A stretch of DNA of 64,000 nucleotides from contig NZ_LMKN01000012.1 in the NCBI RefSeq assembly GCF_001421535.1, positions 1-64,000 on the forward strand, in the 5' to 3' direction. Below are positions 39,970 through 48,446 of the stretch, in pieces (within the stretch, counting starts at the first letter, position 1; every line of letters begins with the position of its first letter). The DNA comes from Sphingomonas sp. Leaf20 (GTDB taxonomy: Bacteria > Pseudomonadota > Alphaproteobacteria > Sphingomonadales > Sphingomonadaceae). The notes beneath the pieces were generated by a model. The model was not told where the DNA came from. It worked only from the letters and a program-made list of their open reading frames with translations, and made no database searches. The position numbers and the translations under genes are program-made.

Positions 39970-41501
39970 CGCAAGGATTGCCTCGGGCGGCGAACAAGCC
40001 TGGCGTTCCTCCGCTCGTCGTCGCCGGCCTCGTCAGTTTCGGCACGCTGTTCGAGGTGGCGAACACCACCGGCATATCGGTAGGCCTGCGCACCATCGCG
40101 GGCGATCTCGCATCGGCGCCTGAGCAGGCCGACACGATCCTCACCGCCTATCTGGTCGCGCAGGCGGCGATCCTGCCGCTGTCAGGATGGGCGGCGGTCT
40201 GGTTCGGACGCAAGCGCTTCTACATCTTCTGCATCGCCATGTTCACGCTGGCGTCGGCGCTGTGCGGCCTGGCGTGGAACATCGAGAGCCTGATCTTTTT
40301 CCGCATCCTTCAGGGGGCTGCGGCCGCTGGCAACGCGGCCAGCGAAAGCTCGCTGATCGCCGACTCCTTGCCACCTGAGAAACGCGGCCTCGGCTTCGCC
40401 ATATACGGGATGGCCGTGGTTGTCGGGCCGACGATCGGACCGGTCTATGGCGGGTGGGTCACAGAAAATTACAGCTGGAACTGGATATTCTTCGCCAACG
40501 TGCCCGCGGGGATCGCGGCGGTCATCGCCTGCACATTGCTGCTTCAAGACCCGCCTGCGGTTCGCGAAGTGACCAGGAAGCGCCGAGCCAAGGGCATGCG
40601 TCTGGACTGGTTCGGGTTCGTGCTCGCGGCGGGCGGATTGGCGCTGGTGTCCTATGTGCTCGATCGCGGCCAGACCAATGACTGGTTTGCATCCTCCTCA
40701 ATACTTTGGGCCACGATCATCGGCAGCGTCATGCTGGCAAGCCTGCCGTTGTGGGAGCTGCTTGCCCGTGATCCGGTGCTCGACTTCCGACTGTTCAACA
40801 ACCGCAATCCCGCCATCGCGATGATCCTCCTGTTCGTGACCGGCGCGGTGCTGTTCGGAGCGCCGACCATCTTCCCGCTCATGCTGCAGCAGGAGTTCGG
40901 CTACACTGCCACTTGGGCTGGCTTCGCCAATGCTGCCGGCGGTGCGTCGGTGCTGGCGTTGTTGATGTTCGTCGGCGGGCTAACGGGCAAGGTCGCGACG
41001 CGGCACCTCGTCGGTATAGGGTTCGCGACCGTGGTCGTCGGTATGTTTCTCAGTGCCCGGATCTACCCGGACCTGAGCTTCGGTCAGGTCGCGATGTTCA
41101 GCGTTGCCCAGTCTATCGGCATCGCCGTGATCTATTCGCCTCTCCAGAGCCACTCGTTCATTGGCGTGCCCGGCCATCTGCGTGAGCAGGTAGGCGCATT
41201 CAACGCCATGGCCGTGAACCTTGGCGGTTCAGTTGGCACTGCTTTGGCGGTGACGATGCTGGAGCGAGGACGGCAGTCGTTCCGTGAGGGTCTGGTGCCC
41301 TACGCATCACCGTGGAGCGACGAGTATCAACAAGCGCTTCGTCAGTACGGATCGCTGGAGGCCTTCGATCAGGCGCTGCAAAGCCAGGCATCGATCCTGG
41401 CCTTCCAAGCGGTCTTCTTCACGCTGGCGGTGATCGCCTTTTGCTGCTTGCCGCTGCTGTTCTTCCTGAAGGGCAAGCCAGGACCGGAGGATCAGGGATG
41501 A
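39966..41501 (+). CDS. EmrB-type DHA2 family drug:H+ antiporter
   Basis: A 511-residue transporter with 14 predicted helices. It has the MFS motif GWAAVWFGRKRFYIF after helix 2 and motif C-like GMAVVVGPTIGPVYGGWV. The usual DHA2 motif D1 in helix 1 is modified (FEVANTTGISVGL). It begins with GTG overlapping the adaptor's stop and overlaps the outer-membrane gene by 4 bp, forming a tight tripartite operon. Likely cargo is hydrophobic drugs or uncouplers, or siderophore-like compounds; the sequence does not say which. Confidence 0.92.
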   Translation: MTQGLPRAANKPGVPPLVVAGLVSFGTLFEVANTTGISVGLRTIAGDLASAPEQADTILTAYLVAQAAILPLSGWAAVWFGRKRFYIFCIAMFTLASALCGLAWNIESLIFFRILQGAAAAGNAASESSLIADSLPPEKRGLGFAIYGMAVVVGPTIGPVYGGWVTENYSWNWIFFANVPAGIAAVIACTLLLQDPPAVREVTRKRRAKGMRLDWFGFVLAAGGLALVSYVLDRGQTNDWFASSSILWATIIGSVMLASLPLWELLARDPVLDFRLFNNRNPAIAMILLFVTGAVLFGAPTIFPLMLQQEFGYTATWAGFANAAGGASVLALLMFVGGLTGKVATRHLVGIGFATVVVGMFLSARIYPDLSFGQVAMFSVAQSIGIAVIYSPLQSHSFIGVPGHLREQVGAFNAMAVNLGGSVGTALAVTMLERGRQSFREGLVPYASPWSDEYQQALRQYGSLEAFDQALQSQASILAFQAVFFTLAVIAFCCLPLLFFLKGKPGPEDQG

Positions 41502-43048
41502 GGCGTTCACTGACAATGCTGATGCTCGCCGGGATGTCCGGCTGCGCGACCGGACCACGCTATGACCGACCCGCTATCGAGCCAGCACTGGCGAAGCCGT
41601 TCGCCAATGCACCGACCGCTGTTGCGACAACGCCGGCGCTCGAGACGTGGTGGACGCAACTCAGGGATCCGACACTCGATGCCTTGATTGCTGATACGCT
41701 GGCCCGCAACCCGGACATAGACGTCGCTCGTGCAAGGCTCCGTCAGGCTCGCGCACAGCGCAGGATCGTGAACGCGGATGGCCTCCCGACCCTCAACGCG
41801 GCCGGCATCGCGCAGCGGCAGACGTTCAGCGAGAACATCGACTTCGGCCTTGGGCAAGGCGGCCAGCAGAGTGGCGGTGGGCAGCAGGGTGGGGGCCAGC
41901 AAGGAGGTGGCCAACCGGGCGGCGGGCAGCAAGGAGGCGGGCAAGGCGGAAGCCTCGACCCGAGCCAACTTGGCGCTGGCGGTGCCGCAATCAACTTCTT
42001 CCAAGGCAGCTTCGATGCCGCCTGGGAAGTAGACCTATTTGGCGCGAACCGGTCCAAGCGTCGAGCGGCGGATGCGCAGGTATCCGCCGCAGCTCTGCGC
42101 ATCGAGGACACGCGCACGAGCATCGCCGCAGAAGTGGCACGCGATTATCTGGTCGTACGTGAGGTGCAGGCCCGCCTCGCAGTTTCTCGCGCCACTCTTG
42201 CAATTGCCCGGCGAACACAGGCGCTCGCTCGTGAGCAGGAGAGAGCCGGACTAGTCACCGAAGCAGATACCGCCCGAACCGACGCGCAGGTGCTGGCGGT
42301 CGAAACCGCCGTGCCGCAGCTGGAGCTCCTCGAGCTGCAGGCGGCGCAGCGCCTGGCCGTTATGGCCGCTCGTCAACCCTCGGCATTGCGGCTAACGCTC
42401 GCCCCAGTACGCAGCATCCCTGCCGTCGCGCGTCCGATCGCAGCAGGCTTGCCGTCGGAATTGTTGTTGCGGCGTCCGGACATACGCATTGCGGAACGTC
42501 AGCTGGCAGCCGCGACAAACAGCGAGGCTGGTGCGGTACGAGATCTTTATCCCAGGCTGTCGCTTAATGCCTCGGCAGGAACTCAGGCTGATACGGTCGG
42601 CGGGCTATTCGACTGGGCAAGCAAGTTCTACCGGCTCGCAGCTAACCTTACCGCACCGATCTTCGACGGTGGTCGGCGCAGGGCGCAGGTGGAGCTGGAA
42701 CGAGGGCGGGTCGATGAGGCAGCCGCGCGTTATCGACAGACGATCTTCACCGCGTTTCGTGAAGTCGAAGATGGACTCGCTGCGATCGCGCGAAACCGTG
42801 AACGACTGAGGCTGGCTGATCTTACCGTCGAGCGTCGAAACCAAGCGCGTGCAGTCCTCGACGAACAATATCGCGCTGGCCTGGTCGGCCTGCTCGATCT
42901 GCTCACGGCGCAGCGGGACCATGCTGACGCTCAGTCGCTCGCCGCCAACGCTCGTGCACAGGTGACGGTCGACTGGATCGGGCTGCAAAAAGCGCTGGGC
43001 GGCGGTTGGAACCCTGCTTCCGTAACTACTAAGGAGAATGGGATATGA
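41498..43048 (+). CDS. NodT-family outer-membrane efflux lipoprotein with Gly/Gln insert
   Basis: A 516-residue TolC-like lipoprotein. The lipobox ends at C16 (LAGMSGC) and two OEP repeats contain the alpha-barrel helices (ETWWTQLRDPTLDALI, then FFQGSFDAAWEVDLFGANRSKRR and LLRRPDIRIAERQLAAATN). Residues ~118-152 are a Gly/Gln low-complexity insert built from repeated GGGQQ units, absent from typical NodT proteins. The insert interrupts the region before the first long barrel helix. The start at 41498 overlaps the pump stop by 4 bp. Confidence 0.9.
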   Translation: MRRSLTMLMLAGMSGCATGPRYDRPAIEPALAKPFANAPTAVATTPALETWWTQLRDPTLDALIADTLARNPDIDVARARLRQARAQRRIVNADGLPTLNAAGIAQRQTFSENIDFGLGQGGQQSGGGQQGGGQQGGGQPGGGQQGGGQGGSLDPSQLGAGGAAINFFQGSFDAAWEVDLFGANRSKRRAADAQVSAAALRIEDTRTSIAAEVARDYLVVREVQARLAVSRATLAIARRTQALAREQERAGLVTEADTARTDAQVLAVETAVPQLELLELQAAQRLAVMAARQPSALRLTLAPVRSIPAVARPIAAGLPSELLLRRPDIRIAERQLAAATNSEAGAVRDLYPRLSLNASAGTQADTVGGLFDWASKFYRLAANLTAPIFDGGRRRAQVELERGRVDEAAARYRQTIFTAFREVEDGLAAIARNRERLRLADLTVERRNQARAVLDEQYRAGLVGLLDLLTAQRDHADAQSLAANARAQVTVDWIGLQKALGGGWNPASVTTKENGI

Positions 43049-43467
43049 TCAGACGCCTGCTGCCTGTCGCGGGGCTCCTGGCCTTGCTTGCGGGATGCTC
43101 GGATCCGCTCGACGATGAGCCCAAGGGGCAGACGATCCCAACCCATGCGGATCTGACGACCCGCTACGCGGCCGGAGCTGGTCCTGCGGGTGGCGGCATG
43201 AATGCATCGATGGGTGGAGGCACGCCTTCGGCCAACGGCGCAGCCAGTGGTGATCAGCAGTCCATGTCGCAGGGTGCTCAGATGCAGGCGCAAGGCGCCG
43301 GGTTAGCATCTCAAGGTGGTGCTGGTGGCGGCGCCAGCACGGGTGGTTCGGTCCCACCGGCGGGCCTTCAAACTGCCCCCGGCGGGCAGGGTGACACCGG
43401 CGCCCAGAGCGGATCCAGTGGACAGGGCGGTACCAGCGGGGCTGCCGGTGGCGGGTCCGGTGGTTGA
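43045..43467 (+). CDS. Small Gly/Ser/Gln-rich lipoprotein, fourth gene of the efflux operon
   Basis: A 140-residue lipoprotein. The signal and lipobox end in LLALLAGC (C18) and a short conserved-looking stretch (KGQTIPTHADLTTRYA) follows. After it comes a ~95-residue low-complexity tail of Gly, Ala, Ser, Gln and Met. No family recognised. It overlaps the channel gene by 4 bp, so it is expressed with the pump. Its tail resembles the Gly/Gln insert of the channel protein, which suggests a joint role. Confidence 0.7.
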   Translation: MIRRLLPVAGLLALLAGCSDPLDDEPKGQTIPTHADLTTRYAAGAGPAGGGMNASMGGGTPSANGAASGDQQSMSQGAQMQAQGAGLASQGGAGGGASTGGSVPPAGLQTAPGGQGDTGAQSGSSGQGGTSGAAGGGSGG

Positions 43468-43621
43468 GGCGCCGCTTGGCGAAGCCAATCTGCGCAGCGC
43501 TGGCTTGGGAGGATCTGCCTGAGAAACATGGCGACTTGCCGAGTGCCACCATCCGAAACGATCAGGCGCGATCGCTTAGGCGGATTGAGTTTAAGCCTTC
43601 CCCGAGGAGCGCCTGTTCAGG

Positions 43622-43948
43622 TTAGCCGCCGTAAGCAACAGCGACCGTTAGCCAGACTGAGATGAGCATACAGCAGCACGCTGATGTAAACCTCTGATCC
43701 AGAAGTGAGGTAGTCAGCGCGGTGCCCATAATCACGACGCCGATCGTGGCACCGATTAGCCGAGTGCCGGGCATAAGTAGCGTGACGCCCGCGCAGGCGC
43801 ATATCAATCCACTAATCCACCGTACCAACCAATTCGGGGCGAAGCCGTAGAGAAGCCCGACGCTTCTGACGGACGCTACGTGGCTGATAGCGAAAACGAT
43901 GAAGATGGCTCCGAGGAGCCACGCTGACGCAACAGCAACATTTCCCAC
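43622..43948 (-). CDS. Small membrane protein, unknown
   Basis: About 108 residues from a GTG at 43948 (preceded by GGGGGAT), with four hydrophobic helices (e.g. VASAWLLGAIFIVFAISHVAS, WISGLICACAGVTLLMPG, LIGATIGVVIMGTAL). The open frame begins at 44083, but its first 45 codons look non-coding. It resembles DoxX-like small membrane proteins in outline, without clear signature residues. It converges on the efflux operon. Confidence 0.5.
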   Translation of the reverse strand: MGNVAVASAWLLGAIFIVFAISHVASVRSVGLLYGFAPNWLVRWISGLICACAGVTLLMPGTRLIGATIGVVIMGTALTTSLLDQRFTSACCCMLISVWLTVAVAYGG

Positions 43949-44118
43949 TTCATCCCCCACTTCGTGCGTCCGCAGACGTCGACGTCGGGGCTGAGAAGAA
44001 CCCGCTGCGCAGGTGCAGGAACCACCACCCTGCTGCTCTATTCTCGACGATGGTTGCCTAGCGTTCAGTAGCTGGGCAGTCAATAAGCGTACATCACCGT
44101 ACGGTATTGCTTATTTTT

Positions 44119-44147
44119 TGTCCCGAAATACCATCGTTTGTGGGACA
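44119..44147. repeat. 29-bp dyad TGTCCC...GGGACA (copy 3 of 3)
   Basis: Perfect terminal hexamers TGTCCC (44119-44124) and GGGACA (44142-44147) around GAAATACCATCGTTTGT. It is the best preserved of three related dyads; the others are at 8195-8223 and 32978-33006. Confidence 0.6.
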
Positions 44148-44360
44148 GTCGCCAGCTGTGAGCTGCAACGCGCCGACACGGCCGTGCGAGCGCACATAAG
44201 ACATAGCTTCAACCCTCAATGGAGCTTCTGCAGTGCCGTTTGGTAGGGTGCCGTTTGGTCTTCCTTTGTTAGGACTCCAGGCGGACCAAAGGGCCAATCC
44301 GAGCCAAATTTTTGATGTTCCTTTTTGGCGCAAATCGGACCGGCCAGAGTAGCAACGCAC

Positions 44361-44380
44361 AGGGTATACCCTAAAAGCAC
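44361..44380 (+). repeat. AGGGTATACCCTAAAAGCAC, direct repeat of 29959-29978
   Basis: The first 12 bp (AGGGTATACCCT) form a perfect palindrome. The full 20 bp match 29959-29978 in 18 positions, same orientation, 14.4 kb apart. The two copies bracket toxin-antitoxin module 3 through the efflux operon. Confidence 0.6.
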
Positions 44381-44514
44381 TGTACTGCAGACGGACGTTT
44401 CGCACCGGCTTGGATCTCGGGCAGGGGGGGGAGCGCGCGGTATCCCGTTATAGTTCGTGCTATCAATGACACCGTTTCTGCAAGGCTGGTCGTGCGACGG
44501 CGTCAGCTAGGTGA

Positions 44515-44958
44515 TCATGCCGTCCGAGGCATGTCGGTTATCGACGCCGTCACTGCCCTGACGTCCTGGATGTCCGATGCCTTCGTAACTGCCGCCATCA
44601 GATCGACGTCCGTCAGATCGCGGTGATCGATCCACCATTTGGCGTCAGTGACCCGAAGGCATGCGCTACAGTCGGCGTCGCTGTTTAAGTTGGTTAGCGC
44701 TGCGAGCCGCTTGGTCCTGATCGTCGACGCCCATCCGATTTGCCGATCGGTCCCCGCTAGCGGCGGAAGAACAAGGTGTGAGACAGCGGCGCTGCTCAAC
44801 GCTGCCGCAGCGACCTCCTCAGCCTGCTTTTCCGCAACGAAGCAGTCTCGACAGGTAGTCGTCTTCAGCCACTTGGCCTTACGTTCCTGCTGGCTTTCAA
44901 AGCCGGTAAGATGATGAGCCTGCTCATGACCGCAGGCATGAATGATCCGCTGTTCCAT
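44515..44958 (-). CDS. Hypothetical protein with Cys/His zinc-binding pattern
   Basis: A 147-residue protein. The N-terminal half has HACGHEQAHHL and TTTCRDCFVAEKQ, four Cys and His groups that could form one zinc site; further C and W residues follow (DADCSACLRVTDAKWWIDH). No named family recognised. Comparable small zinc-binding proteins occur on sphingomonad and rhizobial mobile elements, as far as I recall. It stands alone, followed by the repeat-bearing gap. Confidence 0.6.
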   Translation of the reverse strand: MEQRIIHACGHEQAHHLTGFESQQERKAKWLKTTTCRDCFVAEKQAEEVAAAALSSAAVSHLVLPPLAGTDRQIGWASTIRTKRLAALTNLNSDADCSACLRVTDAKWWIDHRDLTDVDLMAAVTKASDIQDVRAVTASITDMPRTA

Positions 44959-45061
44959 GGCATGGATGATGTCCGTTCGTGGTTTGTGCGCAACGCCAAT
45001 GAGTCAGGTTGAATCAGAATCGCGGCCAGTGGCTGACGACTGAACGGGAATGTCCAGCCAA

Positions 45062-45265
45062 CTAAGCTGGCGCAACGCCGTCAGCGTTCACCAGATTTCG
45101 GCCAACCAGTGTGCCGATGAGCCGGACGCGCTTTTCTACCAGATCTACGGGGGTACGATGCAATTCCAGCTCGTAGCGGCCACCGACATCGCGGCGAAGA
45201 TAGAAGGCTCCGCCATCGCGGACCAACGTGCCTATCTCGTTGATCCGGGTACCAATCGCTATCAT
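45062..45265 (-). CDS. DUF5818-like small protein
   Basis: A 67-residue protein (GTRINEIGTLVRDGGAFYLRRD, then VDLVEKRVRLIGTLVGRNLV) with the small beta-rich DUF5818 pattern, common in sphingomonads and of unknown function. The frame opens at 45298, but ATG 45265 (MIAIGTRINEIG) fits the family start. The overlapping plus-strand frame at 45050-45367 has no such signature and is rejected. Confidence 0.65.
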   Translation of the reverse strand: MIAIGTRINEIGTLVRDGGAFYLRRDVGGRYELELHRTPVDLVEKRVRLIGTLVGRNLVNADGVAPA

Positions 45266-45374
45266 CGCTATGTCGTCGCTCCGTTGATGATCATGCAAAA
45301 TTGTGGGCGATCCTTGGGGCAGCCGATGCTCCTTGGTAGTCCCATGATCCTGCTAATTCATTCCTGACCGGTCT

Positions 45375-45587
45375 CTAAAGACTGATATTCCGCCGCGCCA
45401 TTTCAACGAATGCCATATCCCCGATTGGTGAGCGGGGCTCGGCTTTAAAGATGTCAGCCAAATCGAGCAGATCCTCGTTGGAAAGGTCCGCGAACGAGGC
45501 TTCGATCTCGGCAAGGCGCCGCACGGCGTGATCGCCGCGATCGGCGACCCGCTTCATTCTTGTCTTGAGCATGCCGCCTTTTATCAT
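45375..45587 (-). CDS. Small hypothetical protein
   Basis: About 70 residues, helical and acidic (RLAEIEASFADLSNEDLLDL, DIFKAEPRSPIGDMAFVEMA). The start is 45587 or, five codons later, 45572; the longer open frame upstream to 45935 is repeat-bearing, non-coding sequence. No family recognised. Upstream of the DUF5818 gene in the same direction. Confidence 0.55.
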   Translation of the reverse strand: MIKGGMLKTRMKRVADRGDHAVRRLAEIEASFADLSNEDLLDLADIFKAEPRSPIGDMAFVEMARRNISL

Positions 45588-46153
45588 AAACGTCGCGGGG
45601 GCGGCAGGGGCATTTACGGCCGGTTGGCTGAGATAAATCGGCCAAAAATGCCTGCTATCTGCAGGCGGAAGAAGCTTCTTTGACGGAGAACCGCACCGCG
45701 TTCTGGCAGCAGATCCCAAAGCTGCAGGAACGCACAGCTTCAAAGAGCGAACGGCGCCATCGCGGTGCATGCGGACTGCCCGCATTTGCGGTAAAACTGG
45801 TGGAAAGCGGCCCGGCCGCTTTCGGGCAGCGGTCGCTGTAAGCAGCCGTTCGTTCATTTGATAGGGCAGGGGCCTAATTGGCCGGGTTCTGGTAGACCGG
45901 ACGGGCCGCTTTCGGCGTGCAGTTGCATCAAGCATTCGTTAGTTCACTTGATCTGTCACGGGGTAAGCCGCTGGTCGCCCGTTTAGCAGCTCGGCCTGTT
46001 ACGGGTGACGATGTGCCGTAACCTGACTATCGTTGATGCAGCGGGACAAGGGCGTTAAATCCCCGTGGGTAGTGATAACCATGAGTACGCCTTAAAATAC
46101 CGAGCAGGCAAACCTAGACCCAGGCTGATAGCGTCGGTGAACTGTAAGAGGAC
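45588..46153. other. Gene-free stretch upstream of pip
   Basis: 566 bp of decayed intergenic DNA containing a diverged tandem repeat (45814-45952). No RNA gene or conserved frame seen. The promoter of the pip gene should lie in its last 100 bp, but I could not assign boxes. Confidence 0.5.
45814..45952 (+). repeat. Diverged tandem repeat, 90-bp period
   Basis: GGCCGCTTTCGG (45814) and GGCCGCTTTCGG (45904) each lead, about 35 bp on, to a CGTT-GTTCA-TTGAT ending (45862 and 45952). The offset is 90 bp at both ends. The sequence between is similar but mutated. Confidence 0.55.
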
Positions 46154-47104
46154 TTGGATTTGCACACGCTATACGAAACGATCGAGCCCTATCATTCCGG
46201 CATGCTCGACGTCGGTGACGGGCATTCGGTGTATTTCGAGCGCTGCGGCACGCCTGGGGGCAAGCCCGCAGTGTTCCTCCATGGCGGGCCAGGCGGGGGC
46301 ATCTCGGCAAAACATCGCCAGCTGTTCGATCCTGCGAGATACGATGTGCTGCTGTTCGATCAGCGAGGATGTGGGCGGTCGACGCCGCATGCCGGGCTCG
46401 ACGCGAACACCACCTGGGATCTGGTCGCTGACATGGAGCAACTGCGCACGATGATCGGTGTCGAACGCTGGCTAGTGTTCGGTGGATCCTGGGGATCGAC
46501 GCTGGCGCTAGCTTATGCACAGACGCATCCCGAACGAGTCAGCGAGCTGGTCCTGCGCGGCATCTTCACCTTGCGGACGTCGGAGCTCGACTGGTATTAT
46601 CAGTTTGGCGCGTCGGAGGTGTTCCCCGACAAATGGGCAGCATTCGAGGCGCCGATCCCGATTACTGAGCGTGACGACATGCGCGGCGCGTACCGCAAGC
46701 GTCTGACCGGCTACGATCCCGCGGCACAGATCGAGGCGGCCAAGGCCTGGGCGTTGTGGGAGGGCGAGACAATCACCTTGCTGCCCGATCCGGCGACCAG
46801 CGCGGGGTTCGAGGACGCGCATTTCGCGCTGGCGTTCGCACGGATCGAGAACCATTATTTCGTCAATAACGGCTGGCTCGACGAGGGACAGTTGATCCGC
46901 AATGCGGGCATGCTCGCGGGCATTCCCGGCACGATCGTCCAGGGCCGTTACGACATGGTCTGCCCGGCACGCACCGCGTACGATCTGCATCACGCCTGGC
47001 CCGAAGCGGACTTTCATCTGGTGGAGGGCGCCGGTCATGCCTGGAACGAGCCGGGTATCCTCAACCAATTGATCCGCGCGACGGACCGCTACGCCGCCGA
47101 TTAG
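46154..47104 (+). CDS. pip: Proline iminopeptidase
   Basis: A 316-residue alpha/beta hydrolase. The oxyanion-hole motif HGGPGGG is at 43-49, and the nucleophile S112 is in GGSWGSTLAL. Asp and His of the triad lie near residues ~264 (GRYDMV) and ~292 (GAGHAW). It removes N-terminal Pro from peptides in the cytoplasm. The start is a TTG at 46154. It converges on pqqE with overlapping stop codons. Pip-type peptidases are not known PQQ enzymes, but some PQQ clusters carry a peptidase, so a role in PqqA trimming is a thin possibility. Confidence 0.9.
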   Translation: MDLHTLYETIEPYHSGMLDVGDGHSVYFERCGTPGGKPAVFLHGGPGGGISAKHRQLFDPARYDVLLFDQRGCGRSTPHAGLDANTTWDLVADMEQLRTMIGVERWLVFGGSWGSTLALAYAQTHPERVSELVLRGIFTLRTSELDWYYQFGASEVFPDKWAAFEAPIPITERDDMRGAYRKRLTGYDPAAQIEAAKAWALWEGETITLLPDPATSAGFEDAHFALAFARIENHYFVNNGWLDEGQLIRNAGMLAGIPGTIVQGRYDMVCPARTAYDLHHAWPEADFHLVEGAGHAWNEPGILNQLIRATDRYAAD

Positions 47105-48186
47105 GCGGGCGCGCGGGCCAGTCGGCGAGGAATGGTGAAGTCGGTTTCGCCAGCCTCTGAGATCGCGGTTGCCATCACGTGGTGCATCGGCGCGCGCGTG
47201 CAGGCGGGATCGGTCGCGGCGGCGTTGCCGGCAAGTGCTAGCGCCTGGCAGCGACATCCGCCCCAATCGATCTCGCGGCGGTCGCAGCCTTGGCATGGTG
47301 CCGGCATCCAGTCGGTGCCGCGGAACCGCGCAAATGCTTCGGCGTCATGCCAAAGATCGAAGAGCGACCATTCGCGGACCGAGGGGAATTCCATGTCGGG
47401 GATCGTCTCGGCGGCATGGCAGGGCAGTGCCTTGCCGGAGGGCGAGATGTTGATGAAACGCTGGCCCCAGCCGCCCATACAGGCCTTGGGCCGCGCCGCA
47501 TAATAATCGGGGACGACGTAATCGATCGCGATCCGGCCGTGCAGTCGAGCGCGCGCAGCCTCGACGATCGCGGTGGTGCTCTCAAGCTGGTCGATCGTCG
47601 GCAGCAGCGCGTTGCGATTGCGCAGCGCCCACCCGTAATACTGGACGTGAGCGATCTCCATGCGTTCGGAACCGAGCGCTTCGCCAAGCGCGATCATCTC
47701 CTCGACCCGATCGATATTCTGGCGGTGAACGACGAAGTTGCTCGTCAGAGGCAGGCCAGAGTTGCGGATCAGCGCAGCGGCGAGCAGTTTCTTCGCATGG
47801 CCGCCACGATAACCGCCCGCGACGTCCGCGCGCAGAGCCTCGCTGTCCTGGAAGCTCAGCTGTACATGATCCACCCCCGCCGTGATCAGCGCGCGCATCC
47901 GCTCGGCGTCGAGCAGCACCCCGGAGGTGATGATGTTGGTATAAAGCCCAGCGGCGTTCGCATGGGCTACGAGCTGTTCCAGATCGCGCCGCGCCATCGG
48001 TTCGCCACCCGAGAAATGAACCTGCAGCACGCCGAGCGCGGCCGCCTCGTCGAGCACGCGGAGCCATTCGTCGGTCGCCAGTTCGCTGGACGGCGGATCG
48101 AGCTTCAGCGGATTCGAGCAATAGGCGCATTGGAGGGGGCAGCGGTGGGTGAGTTCAATGATGAGTCCCATCGGGGGTGGGGTCAT
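47101..48186 (-). CDS. pqqE: PqqE radical SAM enzyme, PqqA peptide cyclase
   Basis: A 361-residue radical SAM enzyme with the CxxxCxxC cluster at C16, C20, C23 (HRCPLQCAYC). A C-terminal SPASM region carries auxiliary-cluster cysteines (ACMGGW, PCHAAE, PCQGCDRREIDWGGCRCQA). It makes the Glu-Tyr carbon bond in PqqA, the first step of PQQ synthesis. Its start overlaps the pqqD stop by 4 bp, and it is last in the pqqABCDE run. Confidence 0.96.
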   Translation of the reverse strand: MTPPPMGLIIELTHRCPLQCAYCSNPLKLDPPSSELATDEWLRVLDEAAALGVLQVHFSGGEPMARRDLEQLVAHANAAGLYTNIITSGVLLDAERMRALITAGVDHVQLSFQDSEALRADVAGGYRGGHAKKLLAAALIRNSGLPLTSNFVVHRQNIDRVEEMIALGEALGSERMEIAHVQYYGWALRNRNALLPTIDQLESTTAIVEAARARLHGRIAIDYVVPDYYAARPKACMGGWGQRFINISPSGKALPCHAAETIPDMEFPSVREWSLFDLWHDAEAFARFRGTDWMPAPCQGCDRREIDWGGCRCQALALAGNAAATDPACTRAPMHHVMATAISEAGETDFTIPRRLARAPA

Positions 48187-48446
48187 AGCTGTATCGCTCC
48201 GCGGAGGGAAAGGTCGTCGAGGGCCGCCACGACGTCGTCCGCGATCGTCTCGCGCGGGGCATCGAACCGGCGGGCAAGGTCGTCGACGATATGGTCGGTC
48301 GTGCGCGCTCCGTCGACGAGCCTCAGGATTTCCACCGCAATGTCGTCGGGCATGAACAGCTTTTCGGGCGCGAGGATGATCCAGACGTTGCGGACGGTGT
48401 CGAAGCGGAACTTCACGCCGCGCTTGAAACGAGGCACTGCAGTCAT
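48183..48446 (-). CDS. pqqD: PqqD peptide chaperone
   Basis: An 87-residue PqqD protein (PRFKRGVKFRFDTVRNVWIILAPEKLF-like start, then VDGARTTDHIVDDLARRFD), the standard length. It binds PqqA and presents it to PqqE. The start at 48446 overlaps the pqqC stop by 4 bp; the longer frame upstream is a pqqC shadow. Confidence 0.95.
   Translation of the reverse strand: MTAVPRFKRGVKFRFDTVRNVWIILAPEKLFMPDDIAVEILRLVDGARTTDHIVDDLARRFDAPRETIADDVVAALDDLSLRGAIQL

Larger units (their letters stand above)
44084..44514. other. Repeat-bearing gap without a gene
   Basis: 431 bp with two short repeats (44119-44147 and 44361-44380), a duplicated GTGCCGTTTGGT (near 44232 and 44249) and a G-run at ~44425. No coding frame is convincing. 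It separates the efflux operon from small hypothetical genes. Confidence 0.5.

Noticed and set aside
41850..41955. Short regular repeats suggesting a CRISPR array
   Set aside because: They are in-frame GGGQQ codons of the NodT-like protein, with no spacers; no CRISPR array or cas gene was seen anywhere.
45050..45367. 105-codon plus-strand frame
   Set aside because: Opposite the DUF5818-like gene, which has the better family match.
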